From contig NZ_OCSR01000002.1 of the NCBI RefSeq assembly GCF_900230185.1, positions 1,922,001 through 1,986,000 on the forward strand: 64,000 bases of DNA, written 5' to 3'. Made by a program: the position numbers and the translations under genes. Shown here one piece after another: positions 52,259 to 61,393 of this stretch; position 1 is the first letter of the stretch; each line of letters starts with the position of its first letter. The notes below the pieces were generated by a model that worked only from the letters and a program-made list of their open reading frames with translations, was not told the origin of the DNA and did no database searches. Source of the stretch: Burkholderia sp. OK233. Its GTDB lineage: Bacteria > Pseudomonadota > Gammaproteobacteria > Burkholderiales > Burkholderiaceae.

Positions 52259-52999
52259 TTAGTAGGGACTCGCCGTCGGGCGCACGACGATTTCGCTGAC
52301 ATCGACATCTGCCGGCTGCTCGATTGCGTAGGCGATCGAGCGCGCAATGGCGTCCGACGTAAGTGCGACGCGGCGGAAGTCACGCATCGCTGCGCGCGCG
52401 GTGTCGTCGGAGATCGAATCGGCCAACTCCGACTCCACGACGCCCGGGCAGATCACGGTCACGCGGACCTTGTCGGTTTCCTGCCGCAGACCGTCCGAGA
52501 TGGCGCGCACGGCGAACTTGGTGGCGCAATACACGGCAGCCGTCGGCGAGACGGACAGGCCGCCGATCGAGGAGATATTGATGACCTGGCCAAACCCCTG
52601 GCGCTCCATGGTCGGCAGGACCGCACCGATACCGTGCAGCACGCCGGGGATATTCACGTCGATCATGCGATTCCATTCGTCCACCTTTATTGCGCTCAAG
52701 GGCGACAAAGGCATCACGCCAGCGTTGTTGACGATCACGTCGATGCGGCCGAAGGCGTCTAGTGCGGACTGGGCGAAAGCGTTGACGTCATCGGCGGACG
52801 TGACGTCGAGTGCCTGGTAACGAACCGAACCGCCGCTTGCCTGGATTTTTTCGGCCAGCGCCGCGAGTCGTTCTGTGCGCCGCGCGCCTATCACGAGCTG
52901 GTGCCCCTGGGCGGCGAGCGGCCGGACCGTTGCTTCACCAATACCGCTGCTTGCCCCGGTGATGAGGATGACTTTGGGTTGATAGGTTTGCGTTGTCAT
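52259..52999 (-). CDS. SDR family oxidoreductase (third of three)
   Basis: 246 aa. The ATG at 52999 has GGAGAACGCAAC upstream. SDR motifs: TGASSGIG, VIVNNAGVMPLSPLSAIKVDEW, Ser in INISSIGGLSVSPTAAVYCATKFAV (Tyr-x3-Lys) and VICPGVVESEL. This subgroup (YdfG/serine dehydrogenase-like) is common beside AraC regulators in Burkholderia. It leads the SDR operon and is divergent from the AraC gene, 266 bp away. Confidence 0.9.
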   Translation of the reverse strand: MTTQTYQPKVILITGASSGIGEATVRPLAAQGHQLVIGARRTERLAALAEKIQASGGSVRYQALDVTSADDVNAFAQSALDAFGRIDVIVNNAGVMPLSPLSAIKVDEWNRMIDVNIPGVLHGIGAVLPTMERQGFGQVINISSIGGLSVSPTAAVYCATKFAVRAISDGLRQETDKVRVTVICPGVVESELADSISDDTARAAMRDFRRVALTSDAIARSIAYAIEQPADVDVSEIVVRPTASPY

Positions 53000-53265
53000 G
53001 TTGCGTTCTCCGTGCCGATAATCTGTGCAGGTTTGTCTGAGGGAGAGGCTACGAAGTCTGCGCACGAAGCGGCAAAGCAATCGCGGCGTGGTCTCCCGGG
53101 CGCTTCGGCTGCACCGTGCAACCGATGACCCATCTTATGAGTCGGGCACCCGCACGCGAATACACGCGACAATCGCGGTATTGCCTATTCCTATTGAAGT
53201 GGATGGAGCCCGTCGACCGTATCCAGTAGAATTTCTTCACCCGATCTGGCGAAAGAGGAGTCTTC

Positions 53266-54207
53266 GTGACCGTTGCCGACAACCCGGTTTCCGCAAGGAT
53301 GGTGAGCCTGCTTCAGCGTCTGGCGCCGAATGAGGGGTACACCCAGTCCGCGCTGGAGGGCGTGCGGTTCATGCGTTCGAATCGGCCGCTAGGGCGCACG
53401 CCGGTGCTGTACGAGCCCAGCATCGTGATCGTGTGTCAGGGGCGCAAGTTGGGTTTTCTGGGGGAGGCGGTGTATGTCTACGACGCCCAGCACTATCTGA
53501 TCCTGTCTGTGCCGCTGCCGTTCTCGACTGAAACCGAAGCGAGCGAGTCCGAGCCGATGCTGGCTGTGACGTTGCGCCTCGATCTGATCGAGTTGACCGG
53601 CCTGATACTGGCGATCGATCGCTGCGGAAGCCACCAGCAAGGCACGCCGCTAGGGATCGTATCGACGCCGCTCGAGGGGGACCTTGCCGAAGCGGCCTTG
53701 CGCCTGCTGCAAGCCCTGACGTCACCCCTGGACGCAGAGGTGCTGGGGCCTGCCATCGTGCGGGAAATCTGCTACCGGGTATTGATCGGGGAACGAGGCG
53801 CAGCGATGAGGGCTGCGCTCGCGCATCAGGGCCGCTTCGGCAGGGTAGCGAAAGCGTTGCGGCGAATTCACACCGACTATGCGCAACCGTTGGATGTCAG
53901 TCGTCTCGCAGAAGAAGCGGGGATGAGTGTTCCCGCGTTTCATGTCAACTTCAGAACCGTCACACTGACCTCGCCGATCCAATACATCAAGTCGACGCGT
54001 CTGCATCAGGCGCGCCTGCTGATGATTCGCGACGGTTTGACGGCAGCCGCCGCGTCGGCGCGTGTCGGTTACGAAAGTCCCTCGCAGTTCAGTCGCGAGT
54101 TCAAGCGGTTTTTCGGGCGCTCGCCGGCCGATGAGGCTCGAGATATGCGGGCATCGTTCGCGCTATCTCCGGCTGCAACGATCGACGAATTCGCCGCGTC
54201 TCACTGA
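53266..54207 (+). CDS. AraC family regulator
   Basis: 313 aa. The GTG at 53266 follows AAAGAGGAGTCTTC. The N-terminal AraC_N domain (about 30-180) has EPSIVIVCQGRKLGFLGEAVYVYDAQHYLILSVPLP. The C-terminal double HTH (about 205-300) has QPLDVSRLAEEAGMSVPAFHVNFRTVTLTSPIQYIKSTRLHQARLLM and GYESPSQFSREFKRFFGRSP. It is divergent from the SDR genes and likely activates them. Such regulators often respond to aldehydes or redox ligands. Confidence 0.92.
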   Translation: MTVADNPVSARMVSLLQRLAPNEGYTQSALEGVRFMRSNRPLGRTPVLYEPSIVIVCQGRKLGFLGEAVYVYDAQHYLILSVPLPFSTETEASESEPMLAVTLRLDLIELTGLILAIDRCGSHQQGTPLGIVSTPLEGDLAEAALRLLQALTSPLDAEVLGPAIVREICYRVLIGERGAAMRAALAHQGRFGRVAKALRRIHTDYAQPLDVSRLAEEAGMSVPAFHVNFRTVTLTSPIQYIKSTRLHQARLLMIRDGLTAAAASARVGYESPSQFSREFKRFFGRSPADEARDMRASFALSPAATIDEFAASH

Positions 54208-54230
54208 CATCAAACAGAGGATGGTGGAAT

Positions 54231-55238
54231 ATGCAGGTCAGTCGCACAATCAGTACCGTCGAAGTCCATACCGGCGGTGAGCCGTTCCGGATCGTCACCT
54301 CGGGCCTTCCCCGCTTGCAGGGCAACTCGATCGTGGAGCGCCGTGCCTGGGTACGCGAACATGCGGACAATATTCGCCAGGCCCTGATGTTCGAACCCCG
54401 CGGACATGCGGACATGTACGGGGGCTATCTCACGCCGCCCGTTTCCCCCACGGCTGATTTCGGTGTCATCTTCCTGCACAACGAAGGATATAGCGACCAC
54501 TGCGGACACGGCGTGATCGCGCTGGCAACGGCTGCGGTGGAGCTCGGCTGGGTGCAGCGCGAATCGCCCGAGACGCGGGTTGGCATCGACGCACCGTGTG
54601 GTTTTATCGAAGCATTCGTCAAGTGGGACGGCATGCACGCCAACGGCGTGCGATTCATCAATGTGCCATCGTTCATTTACAGGCGCGACGTGAGCGTCGA
54701 GACGCCGACCTACGGGACGGTGACAGGCGATATCGCGTTCGGGGGTGCGTTCTATTTCTACACGGACGGTGCGCTGCACGGCCTCGCGATTCGTGAGTCG
54801 TCGGTGGACGTGCTCAAGCAATTCGGCGCGGAAGTTAAGATTGCCGCCAATCGCGCATTTCCACTCGTGCATCCGCAGATTCCGGAAATCAACCATATTT
54901 ACGGCACGATCATTCACGGCGCGCCAAGATTTCCCGAATCCACTCAGGCGAACTGCTGCATTTTCGCGGACCGGGAAGTGGACCGCTCTCCGACGGGTTC
55001 GGGCACCGCGGGCCGCGTGGCGCAACTGTATCTGCGTGGCGAGATCGGGCGAGACGACGTACTCGTGAATGAATCGATCATCGGCACGGTGTTTCGTGCG
55101 CGTGTTGTCGGTGAAACGCAACTCGGCGAATTCCCCGCCGTGATCCCCGAGATCGAAGGCTCAGCCCACGTTTGTGGATTCGCCAACTGGATCATCGACG
55201 AACGGGATCCGCTCAAGTATGGATTCCTGGTGCGTTGA
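54231..55238 (+). CDS. Trans-3-hydroxy-L-proline dehydratase (proline racemase superfamily)
   Basis: 335 aa. The ATG at 54231 has GATGGTGGA before it. The first catalytic Cys91 is in SDHCGHGVIA. The second position, Cys in racemases and epimerases, is Thr255 in DRSPTGSGTAGR, the pattern of trans-3-hydroxy-L-proline dehydratases such as the human enzyme. The product would be delta-1-pyrroline-2-carboxylate, via an enamine. The neighbouring RidA and PhzF genes fit handling of such an enamine or imine. No transporter is adjacent. Confidence 0.88.
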   Translation: MQVSRTISTVEVHTGGEPFRIVTSGLPRLQGNSIVERRAWVREHADNIRQALMFEPRGHADMYGGYLTPPVSPTADFGVIFLHNEGYSDHCGHGVIALATAAVELGWVQRESPETRVGIDAPCGFIEAFVKWDGMHANGVRFINVPSFIYRRDVSVETPTYGTVTGDIAFGGAFYFYTDGALHGLAIRESSVDVLKQFGAEVKIAANRAFPLVHPQIPEINHIYGTIIHGAPRFPESTQANCCIFADREVDRSPTGSGTAGRVAQLYLRGEIGRDDVLVNESIIGTVFRARVVGETQLGEFPAVIPEIEGSAHVCGFANWIIDERDPLKYGFLVR

Positions 55239-55499
55239 GCGGTGCGAACGATGGTAGTAAGAAGCCGACATATCACTGTTGCGGGTTTTCGGGTCAGCAG
55301 CTTTTGCAAGGTGCATCGCGCACCCCGTGCATCTTCTTCGACGAAGAATTTAGGGGGACGGACGGTAGCGCGCCACAGTCGCATTTTGTGCCCGGCATTG
55401 CAAACTGTACATGTTGGCCAACTTAACGGGCTGATATCGTATTCAACGAATTGGACTGCAGGTTGCTGACTCATCTATCGCTTTGAACAGGAGCATCAC

Positions 55500-56300
55500 A
55501 TGAAACTGCCGATCTATCAGATCGACGCATTTTCGGACAAGGTCTTTAAGGGAAACTACGCTGCGGTGGTGCCGCTCGAGCGCTGGCTGCCCGATAGCTT
55601 GATGCAGGCGATCGCTACTGAGAATAATCTGTCTGAAACAGCATTCTTCGTGAAAAATGCTGACGGCGCGTTCGACATCCGCTGGTTTTCGCCGCTAACC
55701 GAAATCGCGTTTTGTGGACATGCCACGCTGGCAAGTGCATATGTGATCTTCAAGCGACGTGATGATCTGGAAGTCATCGAATTTGTTGCGAAAGCGGTCG
55801 GTCGGCTTACTGTTCGCCGTATGCATGACGGTCTGATCGAAATGAGCTTTCCACCGCGTCGGCCTGAAAGACTGAACGAGATACCCGCAAACCTGATGTT
55901 GGGGCTTTCGATACGGCCTCAGGAAGTGCTGATAAACCAGCAAGCCTACGTCGCCATCTACGAAACAGAACAAGAGGTACGATCCGTCATACCCGAACTC
56001 AATCTGCTGTACACACTTGCTCCGCTTGATGTCGTCGTGACGGCGCGCGGCGATGACCACGATTTTGTGTCCCGCTACTTCTGGCCTGCCAATGGCGGCG
56101 ACGAAGATCCGGTGACCGGATCCATTCACGCAGCGCTAGCGCCATTCTGGTCCGAGCGTTTGGGCAAGTCCGAACTCGTGGCCATGCAGGTGTCACGCCG
56201 CAGCGGACTGCTTCATTGCCGCGTACAAGACGACCGGGTGTATATCTCTGGTCAGGCCGTTCAATATCTTGAAGGGACGATCGAAGTCCCGGAAGCGTAG
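55500..56300 (+). CDS. PhzF family isomerase/epimerase-like protein
   Basis: 266 aa. The ATG at 55500 has AGGAGCATCAC upstream. The two-domain PhzF fold shows IYQIDAFSDKVFKGNYAAVVPL, the catalytic Glu46 in NNLSETAFF, WFSPLTEIAFCGHATLASAYVIF and the second-domain motif DEDPVTGSIHAALAPFW. Related proteins isomerise or epimerise small dihydroxyacids. Its substrate here is unknown. It lies 261 bp after the hydroxyproline dehydratase gene and 22 bp before the RidA-like gene. Confidence 0.88.
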   Translation: MKLPIYQIDAFSDKVFKGNYAAVVPLERWLPDSLMQAIATENNLSETAFFVKNADGAFDIRWFSPLTEIAFCGHATLASAYVIFKRRDDLEVIEFVAKAVGRLTVRRMHDGLIEMSFPPRRPERLNEIPANLMLGLSIRPQEVLINQQAYVAIYETEQEVRSVIPELNLLYTLAPLDVVVTARGDDHDFVSRYFWPANGGDEDPVTGSIHAALAPFWSERLGKSELVAMQVSRRSGLLHCRVQDDRVYISGQAVQYLEGTIEVPEA

Positions 56301-56322
56301 GCTATAAAGTTCACGTTAGGCA

Positions 56323-56904
56323 GTGTCTTTCGCTGCAGTCCCATGGTTCGACCGTCGACACCAGCGTAATTCCGACAATGGCGAGATTGGCGACCCTCAA
56401 ACCGCGCTCCAATTCATGTTTTCCCCCGGAACGGAACACGACGAACTATATACTTGCGCGCGCGAACCGAGGAAATTCACGTGTTCCGTGCCGACAGATG
56501 CACCGGCATGGCGAAACACTGAGGTCTCGGGACACGTTCCGCTCAACCTCGACGGGACAATTGCGCAACCGGTCGGCAGAGTCGGCGCTGAAGTTTCAGT
56601 GAAAGAAGGCTACGCAGCGGCACGCCTTGTGGCGCTCGCGCAGTTGGCGAGCCTGCAGAAAGAGCTTGGAGACCTGGATCGTATTACGGCATGGCTGCGC
56701 GTCTTTGCGATGATTAATGTCGCGCCTGGCTTCGATCAGATGCCAAAGATCGCGAATGGCTTTTCTGACCTTATTCTTGAGGTGTTTGGACCAGACATTG
56801 GCACGCATTCTCGCTCAGCAGTCGGCGTGGCGCTTCCTCTAAACGTGCCAGTCGAGTGCGAGGCCGAGATCGAGATCGACGGCGGGGAGCGCAGCCTCGT
56901 GTGA
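56323..56904 (+). CDS. RidA/YjgF family protein with doubtful N-terminal third
   Basis: The frame encodes 193 aa. From about residue 67 it is clearly RidA: VSGHVPLNLDG, AEVSVKEGYAAARLVALAQLASLQKELGDLDRITAWLRVFAMINV, NGFSDLILEVFG, HSRSAVGVALPLNVPVECEAEIEI. The first 65 residues match nothing in the family. A shifted frame from the ATG at 56378 reads RLATLK and PPERNTTNYILARANRGN, closer to a RidA N-terminus. A frameshift between about 56470 and 56540 is likely. RidA would hydrolyse the enamine or imine made upstream. Confidence 0.7.
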   Translation: MSFAAVPWFDRRHQRNSDNGEIGDPQTALQFMFSPGTEHDELYTCAREPRKFTCSVPTDAPAWRNTEVSGHVPLNLDGTIAQPVGRVGAEVSVKEGYAAARLVALAQLASLQKELGDLDRITAWLRVFAMINVAPGFDQMPKIANGFSDLILEVFGPDIGTHSRSAVGVALPLNVPVECEAEIEIDGGERSLV

Positions 56905-57221
56905 AACCCGAGTGACGGCTCTACCATGGCAGAGCGATGCGACGCTTGGGGCAGAGACCGGCCAATTTGAGCCACTCAGACAGCCGTTCCGACCGTTCGT
57001 TGCTTGCCTGGAAGAGCCAATCATGCGTTAAAAAACCGGTCATCCATATGAGACATGGGGCCATAACACGTTAGCATACCGGACTACCGTTCGATATCGA
57101 CGGGCGTTCCCTCCCATCGCCCGCCAAAACACAGGTTCCAACTCGCGGAACTCCGCTCGGCCTCCGCCCGGGGTCTATGCTTGATTGGCGCATTCGCACA
57201 ATATGACCAAGGAGGCGTGTC
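56905..57221. other. Gene-free stretch
   Basis: No supported gene in 317 bp. An AAGGAGGCGTG at 57208-57218 is the ribosome binding site of the next gene. Confidence 0.4.
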
Positions 57222-58250
57222 ATGAAACCCGCGCTATGTGTCGCCGTCGTCAGTATGCTGTTCGGGGTCCAACTGGCGCACGCCGCCTGCCCCACCGACG
57301 CCGTCTTCCTCGTTCTCGGTAATCAGATTCGCGGTTACTCCTTGCGCGCCAACGGAGCGACCGAGCCCTGCCAGGTGCTGCAAGGGCCGCTCACCACCCT
57401 CATGACCGCTGGAGCGACGGTGATCGACAAGAAGGATTCCTTTCACGTCGCGCAATTTCTTACCAGCAGCACGGTCGACATCTTTCCGCGGAAGGCCGAG
57501 GGCAATGAGGCACCCAGTCGGTCGTTCATGTTGACGATAACAAATGACCTGCTCAGCATCGCGGTGGATTCCCACCTCAACGACTTCGTCCTGACCGTTC
57601 GCCCCTCGGAGGCGGGGGTGCTGGTCGCTCCCGCCAACAGCTCTGGGCCTGTAACCAACGCGATTCATATTACCGATCCGAATATCGTCCAGTACGTGAG
57701 CATTGCGATTGACAGCGACGACAATCTGCTGATTGCGGGTTATGACATACGGGGGGCGGCGATCATCGACACGCTTGGCACGCGTCGGAGCATTACCTCG
57801 CCGCCACTTCTGCGCAGCCTCACGGGTAGCAAAACCGGCCTGCTGCCGGGGGCCGGACTTTTTGCAAGGAACAACATGACGATCGCTGTCGATCCGCGTA
57901 CGGACGAGCTATTCGTCTACAACCAGACCGCGGACATGACGCAGATCCAGGTGAGCGTTTTCGCCGCCCAGGCGAACGGCGACGTGCCGCCGATACGGAC
58001 AATCAGCGGTCCAGCCACGGGAATCACTGGCTCTGGCTTGCCGGGAAACAAGATCGCCATCTCCTCGGACGGGCGACTCTTTGATGCCGAGCCGAACCTG
58101 CGCATTCTCGCGTTCGCGCCGGGGGCAAGGGGCAATGTGGCGCCGTCTCAGGTCATCGAGGACTCCACCCCCGGTCCAGTCACCCTGGGCGGCATCGCGG
58201 TCCGGTCGAGAGGAGGCCGGCAACATGATGGAGATGACGATGCTCAATGA
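57222..58250 (+). CDS. Secreted beta-propeller-like hypothetical protein
   Basis: 342 aa. The ATG at 57222 has AAGGAGGCGTGTC directly before it. The signal peptide MKPALCVAVVSMLFGVQLAHA is probably cleaved before ACPTDAVF. The mature part holds blade-like repeats, for example DIFPRKAEGNEAPSRSF, LLSIAVDSHLNDFVLTV, YVSIAIDSDDNLLIAGY, AAQANGDVPPIRTISG and AFAPGARGNVAPSQVIED, similar to YVTN/NHL-type propellers. The ending is rich in acidic and Gly residues. No enzymatic motif. Function unknown. Confidence 0.75.
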   Translation: MKPALCVAVVSMLFGVQLAHAACPTDAVFLVLGNQIRGYSLRANGATEPCQVLQGPLTTLMTAGATVIDKKDSFHVAQFLTSSTVDIFPRKAEGNEAPSRSFMLTITNDLLSIAVDSHLNDFVLTVRPSEAGVLVAPANSSGPVTNAIHITDPNIVQYVSIAIDSDDNLLIAGYDIRGAAIIDTLGTRRSITSPPLLRSLTGSKTGLLPGAGLFARNNMTIAVDPRTDELFVYNQTADMTQIQVSVFAAQANGDVPPIRTISGPATGITGSGLPGNKIAISSDGRLFDAEPNLRILAFAPGARGNVAPSQVIEDSTPGPVTLGGIAVRSRGGRQHDGDDDAQ

Positions 58251-58408
58251 AACGGACGAAGCCGGTGGCAAATAGTCCGATCAAACTTAGACCTCTAGCG
58301 TCGAACGGCCGCTTTGGGTAAATCTGAAGGTCGGTTCAGGTTCGATCTGAGCCGGTCGGCATCGGACTGCAGCCAGCCATAGCGCCGCTTCGACATCGCG
58401 TCGATTCA

Positions 58409-59077
58409 CTACACCATGATGAATCCGCGCCGCATACCGAGCATGACCGCTTCAGTGCGGTTGGTTGCGCCCAGTTTGCCGAAAATCGACGAGAGGTGGA
58501 ATTTCACCGTGTTGTCCGAGATGTCGAGTTGACGTGCGATCTCCTTGTTGCCGAGTCCGTCGGCGAGCATCGCCAGTACTTCGATCTCCCGCAAGGTCAG
58601 GGTTTCGAAGGGCATTCCGGGCACCGCCTGCCGCGGCAGTTTCCGTCCGGCCAACAGCCGCGCGAGGATCTCCGGCGACAGCACGTTAAGGCCCGCGGCC
58701 ACTGCTTCGATCGATGCGACGATTTCGCCTGGCGTCGCGTAGCGCAGCACGATCGCCGTCGCATCACCCGGCAAAGCATCAAGGATCCAATCGCCGTCCG
58801 CCTCGTCGATCAACAGGACGAGCGCCGATGGCGCGTGCCCTACGTCCAGTCCGTCTTGGGGCGCGTTGCTCGCCGCGGGCTCCACGTCAATCACGATCAC
58901 ATCGGGTACTGAACCGGCAAGACGGTCGGCGAGCATTTCCGCGTCCGCTGCGCTGGCCACGAATCTGAGTGCCGGACTGGTCTCGACAAGCGCTTGCAGG
59001 CTTGCGCGCACCTGCGGCGAATCCGCGATAACCGCGACCTGGACTGCGCCCATCTGTGCCATCTGGCCATCCGACAT
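58409..59077 (-). CDS. NarL/FixJ-type response regulator (LuxR HTH)
   Basis: 222 aa. The receiver domain (about 12-125) keeps the phospho-acceptor Asp64 in VIVIDVEPA, but its surroundings are less conserved than in standard receivers, and no kinase gene is near. The LuxR HTH (about 155-215) contains LTLREIEVLAMLADGLGNKEIARQLDISDNTVKFHLSSIFGKLGATNRTEAV. Its start is 18 bp after the stop of the HtrA-like protease gene on the same strand, so the two are probably one operon. Confidence 0.85.
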   Translation of the reverse strand: MSDGQMAQMGAVQVAVIADSPQVRASLQALVETSPALRFVASAADAEMLADRLAGSVPDVIVIDVEPAASNAPQDGLDVGHAPSALVLLIDEADGDWILDALPGDATAIVLRYATPGEIVASIEAVAAGLNVLSPEILARLLAGRKLPRQAVPGMPFETLTLREIEVLAMLADGLGNKEIARQLDISDNTVKFHLSSIFGKLGATNRTEAVMLGMRRGFIMV

Positions 59078-59095
59078 TTGACCGGTTCCCGGACT

Positions 59096-60034
59096 TCACC
59101 TGCACGAATCCCGTTGTGGGCGTTCGCCGACGGTGACCGAACACTCGTTGCGTTCGCCGCCCCGGATCAGCCCGATTTTCAACTCCTGTCCGATGCTTCC
59201 GGAGCCAAGTGCGGTTTGCACGTCGTCCATGTCGCGGCAAGGCTTGCCGTCCAGTTCGATCAGCACATCGCCCAGGAGCACGCCCGCCGCCTCGGCGGGA
59301 CCGCGCGGAGCGAGCGAATTAACCAGCAATCCGCGGTTGGAAGACAGGTTCATTTTCTTGATCCACGCATCCGACAGGTTCACCTGCTGGGTGCCGACGC
59401 CAAGGTAGCCTCGTGAGACTCGCCCCGTAGCCAGCAGTTCGTCGGTGACGCGCTCCACGGTCATCCCGGGAATCACGATACCGAAGCCACGCGCCAGTGC
59501 CGATGTGCAGATGCCCATGACCTGCCCGCGCGCATCCGCGACGGCTGCGCCGGAGAAACCCGGGTGCAGGCCGCCGTCCAGTCGCACGAAGGCATCGAGC
59601 TGACCGCCGCGCCAGGTGCGCCAGGGACCACCAGCGCTGCCGATCACGCCGAAATCGGCACTGGTGCCAAACTCGTCTCCCCGCGCGACCGCGAGCACAA
59701 GATGACCCGCCTTGAGCGAGCGGGCATCGCCGGACTCGACTGGGTCCAGGTCCACGCCGTCCAGTTTCAGCACGGCGACGTCGGTGCCCGTATCCCGCCC
59801 GGCCAGGACTGCGGCGACCACACGGCCATCGGCCAGGGTGACCTCGATCCCTTCCACGCGTCTGAGCGTGTGCGCAGCGGTGACAACGACGCCATGCCGC
59901 CAGACTACCCCACTTGACGGAATGCGACGCCGACCGTGTACCGCGACGACGCTCTGCCCGACCCGCTCGACGATTGCCGCCAGATTGCCGGATAGCTCCA
60001 GCAACGGATTTCCGCTTGACGATGTATTTTCCAT
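59096..60034 (-). CDS. Trypsin-like S1C serine protease with PDZ domain (HtrA/Deg-like)
   Basis: 312 aa. The ATG at 60034 follows CCGGAGACTTCAC. The catalytic triad is His55 (VVTAAHTLRR), Asp85 (GTDVAVLKL) and Ser161 (HPGFSGAAV). One PDZ domain follows at about 225-305, with YLGVG, GLLVNSLAPRGPAEAAGVLLGDVLIELDG. Unlike DegP or DegS, there is no signal peptide or membrane anchor, so it would be cytoplasmic. It is coupled with a LuxR regulator gene, perhaps a proteolysis-regulation pair. Confidence 0.85.
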   Translation of the reverse strand: MENTSSSGNPLLELSGNLAAIVERVGQSVVAVHGRRRIPSSGVVWRHGVVVTAAHTLRRVEGIEVTLADGRVVAAVLAGRDTGTDVAVLKLDGVDLDPVESGDARSLKAGHLVLAVARGDEFGTSADFGVIGSAGGPWRTWRGGQLDAFVRLDGGLHPGFSGAAVADARGQVMGICTSALARGFGIVIPGMTVERVTDELLATGRVSRGYLGVGTQQVNLSDAWIKKMNLSSNRGLLVNSLAPRGPAEAAGVLLGDVLIELDGKPCRDMDDVQTALGSGSIGQELKIGLIRGGERNECSVTVGERPQRDSCR

Positions 60035-60369
60035 GTGAAGTCTCCGGTCATTTGCGACGCGACCTGCTCGTGCCTGACGCCGCCCATTGCGCACAGATCC
60101 TGCGTAAGTATGTGGCGACGGGCGGATTCAGAATGACAGAACGACAATGGACGCACACCACCCGAACGGGTAGTTGGCTGGATGCAGCAGGCACATCGGC
60201 AGGCATCGCTGCAACACGGACGGTCTTGCCCGAAAACTCTCGGGGCCGGATACCGCCACGCGACTCACCATAAGACTGTTTGCGCTGTCCCTGACGATAC
60301 GACACGGGGGCAGATTCCGACCTGTGGGGAACGTTCCCTATCAGGCCTCGTTCACCGTTTGCTTGACGT
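60035..60369. other. Gene-free stretch
   Basis: No supported gene. It holds a perfect 12-bp palindrome GGGAACGTTCCC at 60327-60338, near the 3' end of the ABM gene. It may belong to a terminator, although no T run follows. Confidence 0.35.
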
Positions 60370-61008
60370 TCACCGCGCCTCCGTAGACTGGTCGGCCCAT
60401 TTTGCATCGACCACGTCGAGCATTCCGATATCCGGCACGCTGCCTAGCAATGACAGCGAATGCTTGGCGAGCTCCCGAGGAACATGACCCGTCAAGTGCG
60501 CAAACCTACCGCCGTTGTCGGGGAAGACGTCAAAAATGCCGAAGTGACCGTCGTCAAGGTGGATGGCAAACCAGGCAACGGTCTTGGGTTCCTGCTCCAC
60601 GAGTGCTTGCGCGTCGCGAAGGAACTGCGCGACCTGTGACTCATGACCCGCCTTTGCTTTGAACGTGAGGAGCAGCGCCTTCGTGACCGCCTCGCCCGAT
60701 GACGTTGCAGGCAACTTGTCGGCCAGGACGTCGAACTCCTGAATCAGCGGCGCCCCGGCAAACACGCTGCCGCCGGCATCCAACAGTGCTTGTGTAACTG
60801 GCCCCGCCAGATGCGCCTCGCGGCCGGCATCGTCTGCGAACACGTCGAAGATGCCGTACTCCCATCGCCCGAATCTGATCGCGAACCACGCGGTGGTTGC
60901 GGCTTCCGTCCGACCCATCGCGAGAGCCGAGCGCAGGACGTTTTCCGCCATGGCGTCGTCGTTGCCGGCCTTGACTTCCAACCTGACGAGCAGACCTTTA
61001 GTGCCCAT
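60370..61008 (-). CDS. Tandem antibiotic-biosynthesis-monooxygenase (ABM/dimeric alpha-beta barrel) protein
   Basis: 212 aa. The ATG at 61008 has GGAGGTGTCTC just upstream. Two similar ABM domains are visible: residues about 5-95 with LLVRLEVKAGNDDAMAENVLRSAL and AWFAIRFGRWEYGIFDVFADDAGREAHL, and about 105-200 with LLLTFKAKAGHESQVAQFL and AWFAIHLDDGHFGIFDVFPDNGGRFAHL. Each ABM normally dimerises; here the duplication makes an intramolecular pair. No cofactor site is visible. It may handle quinones or reactive by-products (family knowledge, weak). Confidence 0.82.
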   Translation of the reverse strand: MGTKGLLVRLEVKAGNDDAMAENVLRSALAMGRTEAATTAWFAIRFGRWEYGIFDVFADDAGREAHLAGPVTQALLDAGGSVFAGAPLIQEFDVLADKLPATSSGEAVTKALLLTFKAKAGHESQVAQFLRDAQALVEQEPKTVAWFAIHLDDGHFGIFDVFPDNGGRFAHLTGHVPRELAKHSLSLLGSVPDIGMLDVVDAKWADQSTEAR

Positions 61009-61393
61009 GAGACACCTCCATTCGTGATCGACCGACCGTGAGCGCGTCGAGCGTGCAGTCCTTCGACGCTAACAAGCCAGCAGCGCCGCGCAGTAGAGCC
61101 AGTGCCCTCCCTCCAGAGGACACCTTCGGTCCTGCGATCGTCGCCGGCGGCATCGGGCGAGACATCTCGCCCGGCGATTCTGGGCGTGTGCAATGCACCT
61201 TAACTGACACGATAGTGGATTTCGCCTCGCCGTTCCAGGCGGGTCCGCTGGAACTGGCTTGTCCTGAACGCCGGGTGAGCCGCGCAAGCTCGAATTCCGC
61301 TCTAGCCTGGCGCCCCCGGTCAGGGACTCGTCTGCAGTATGATTGCTTTCTACCAATGCCTGTTCGTCGGCAGCAGGCCCTCGGGAGCACGCG
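61009..61393. other. Gene-free stretch
   Basis: No supported gene in 385 bp between the divergent ABM and MBL-fold genes. Promoters of both genes must lie here, but no clear boxes were recognised. Confidence 0.4.
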
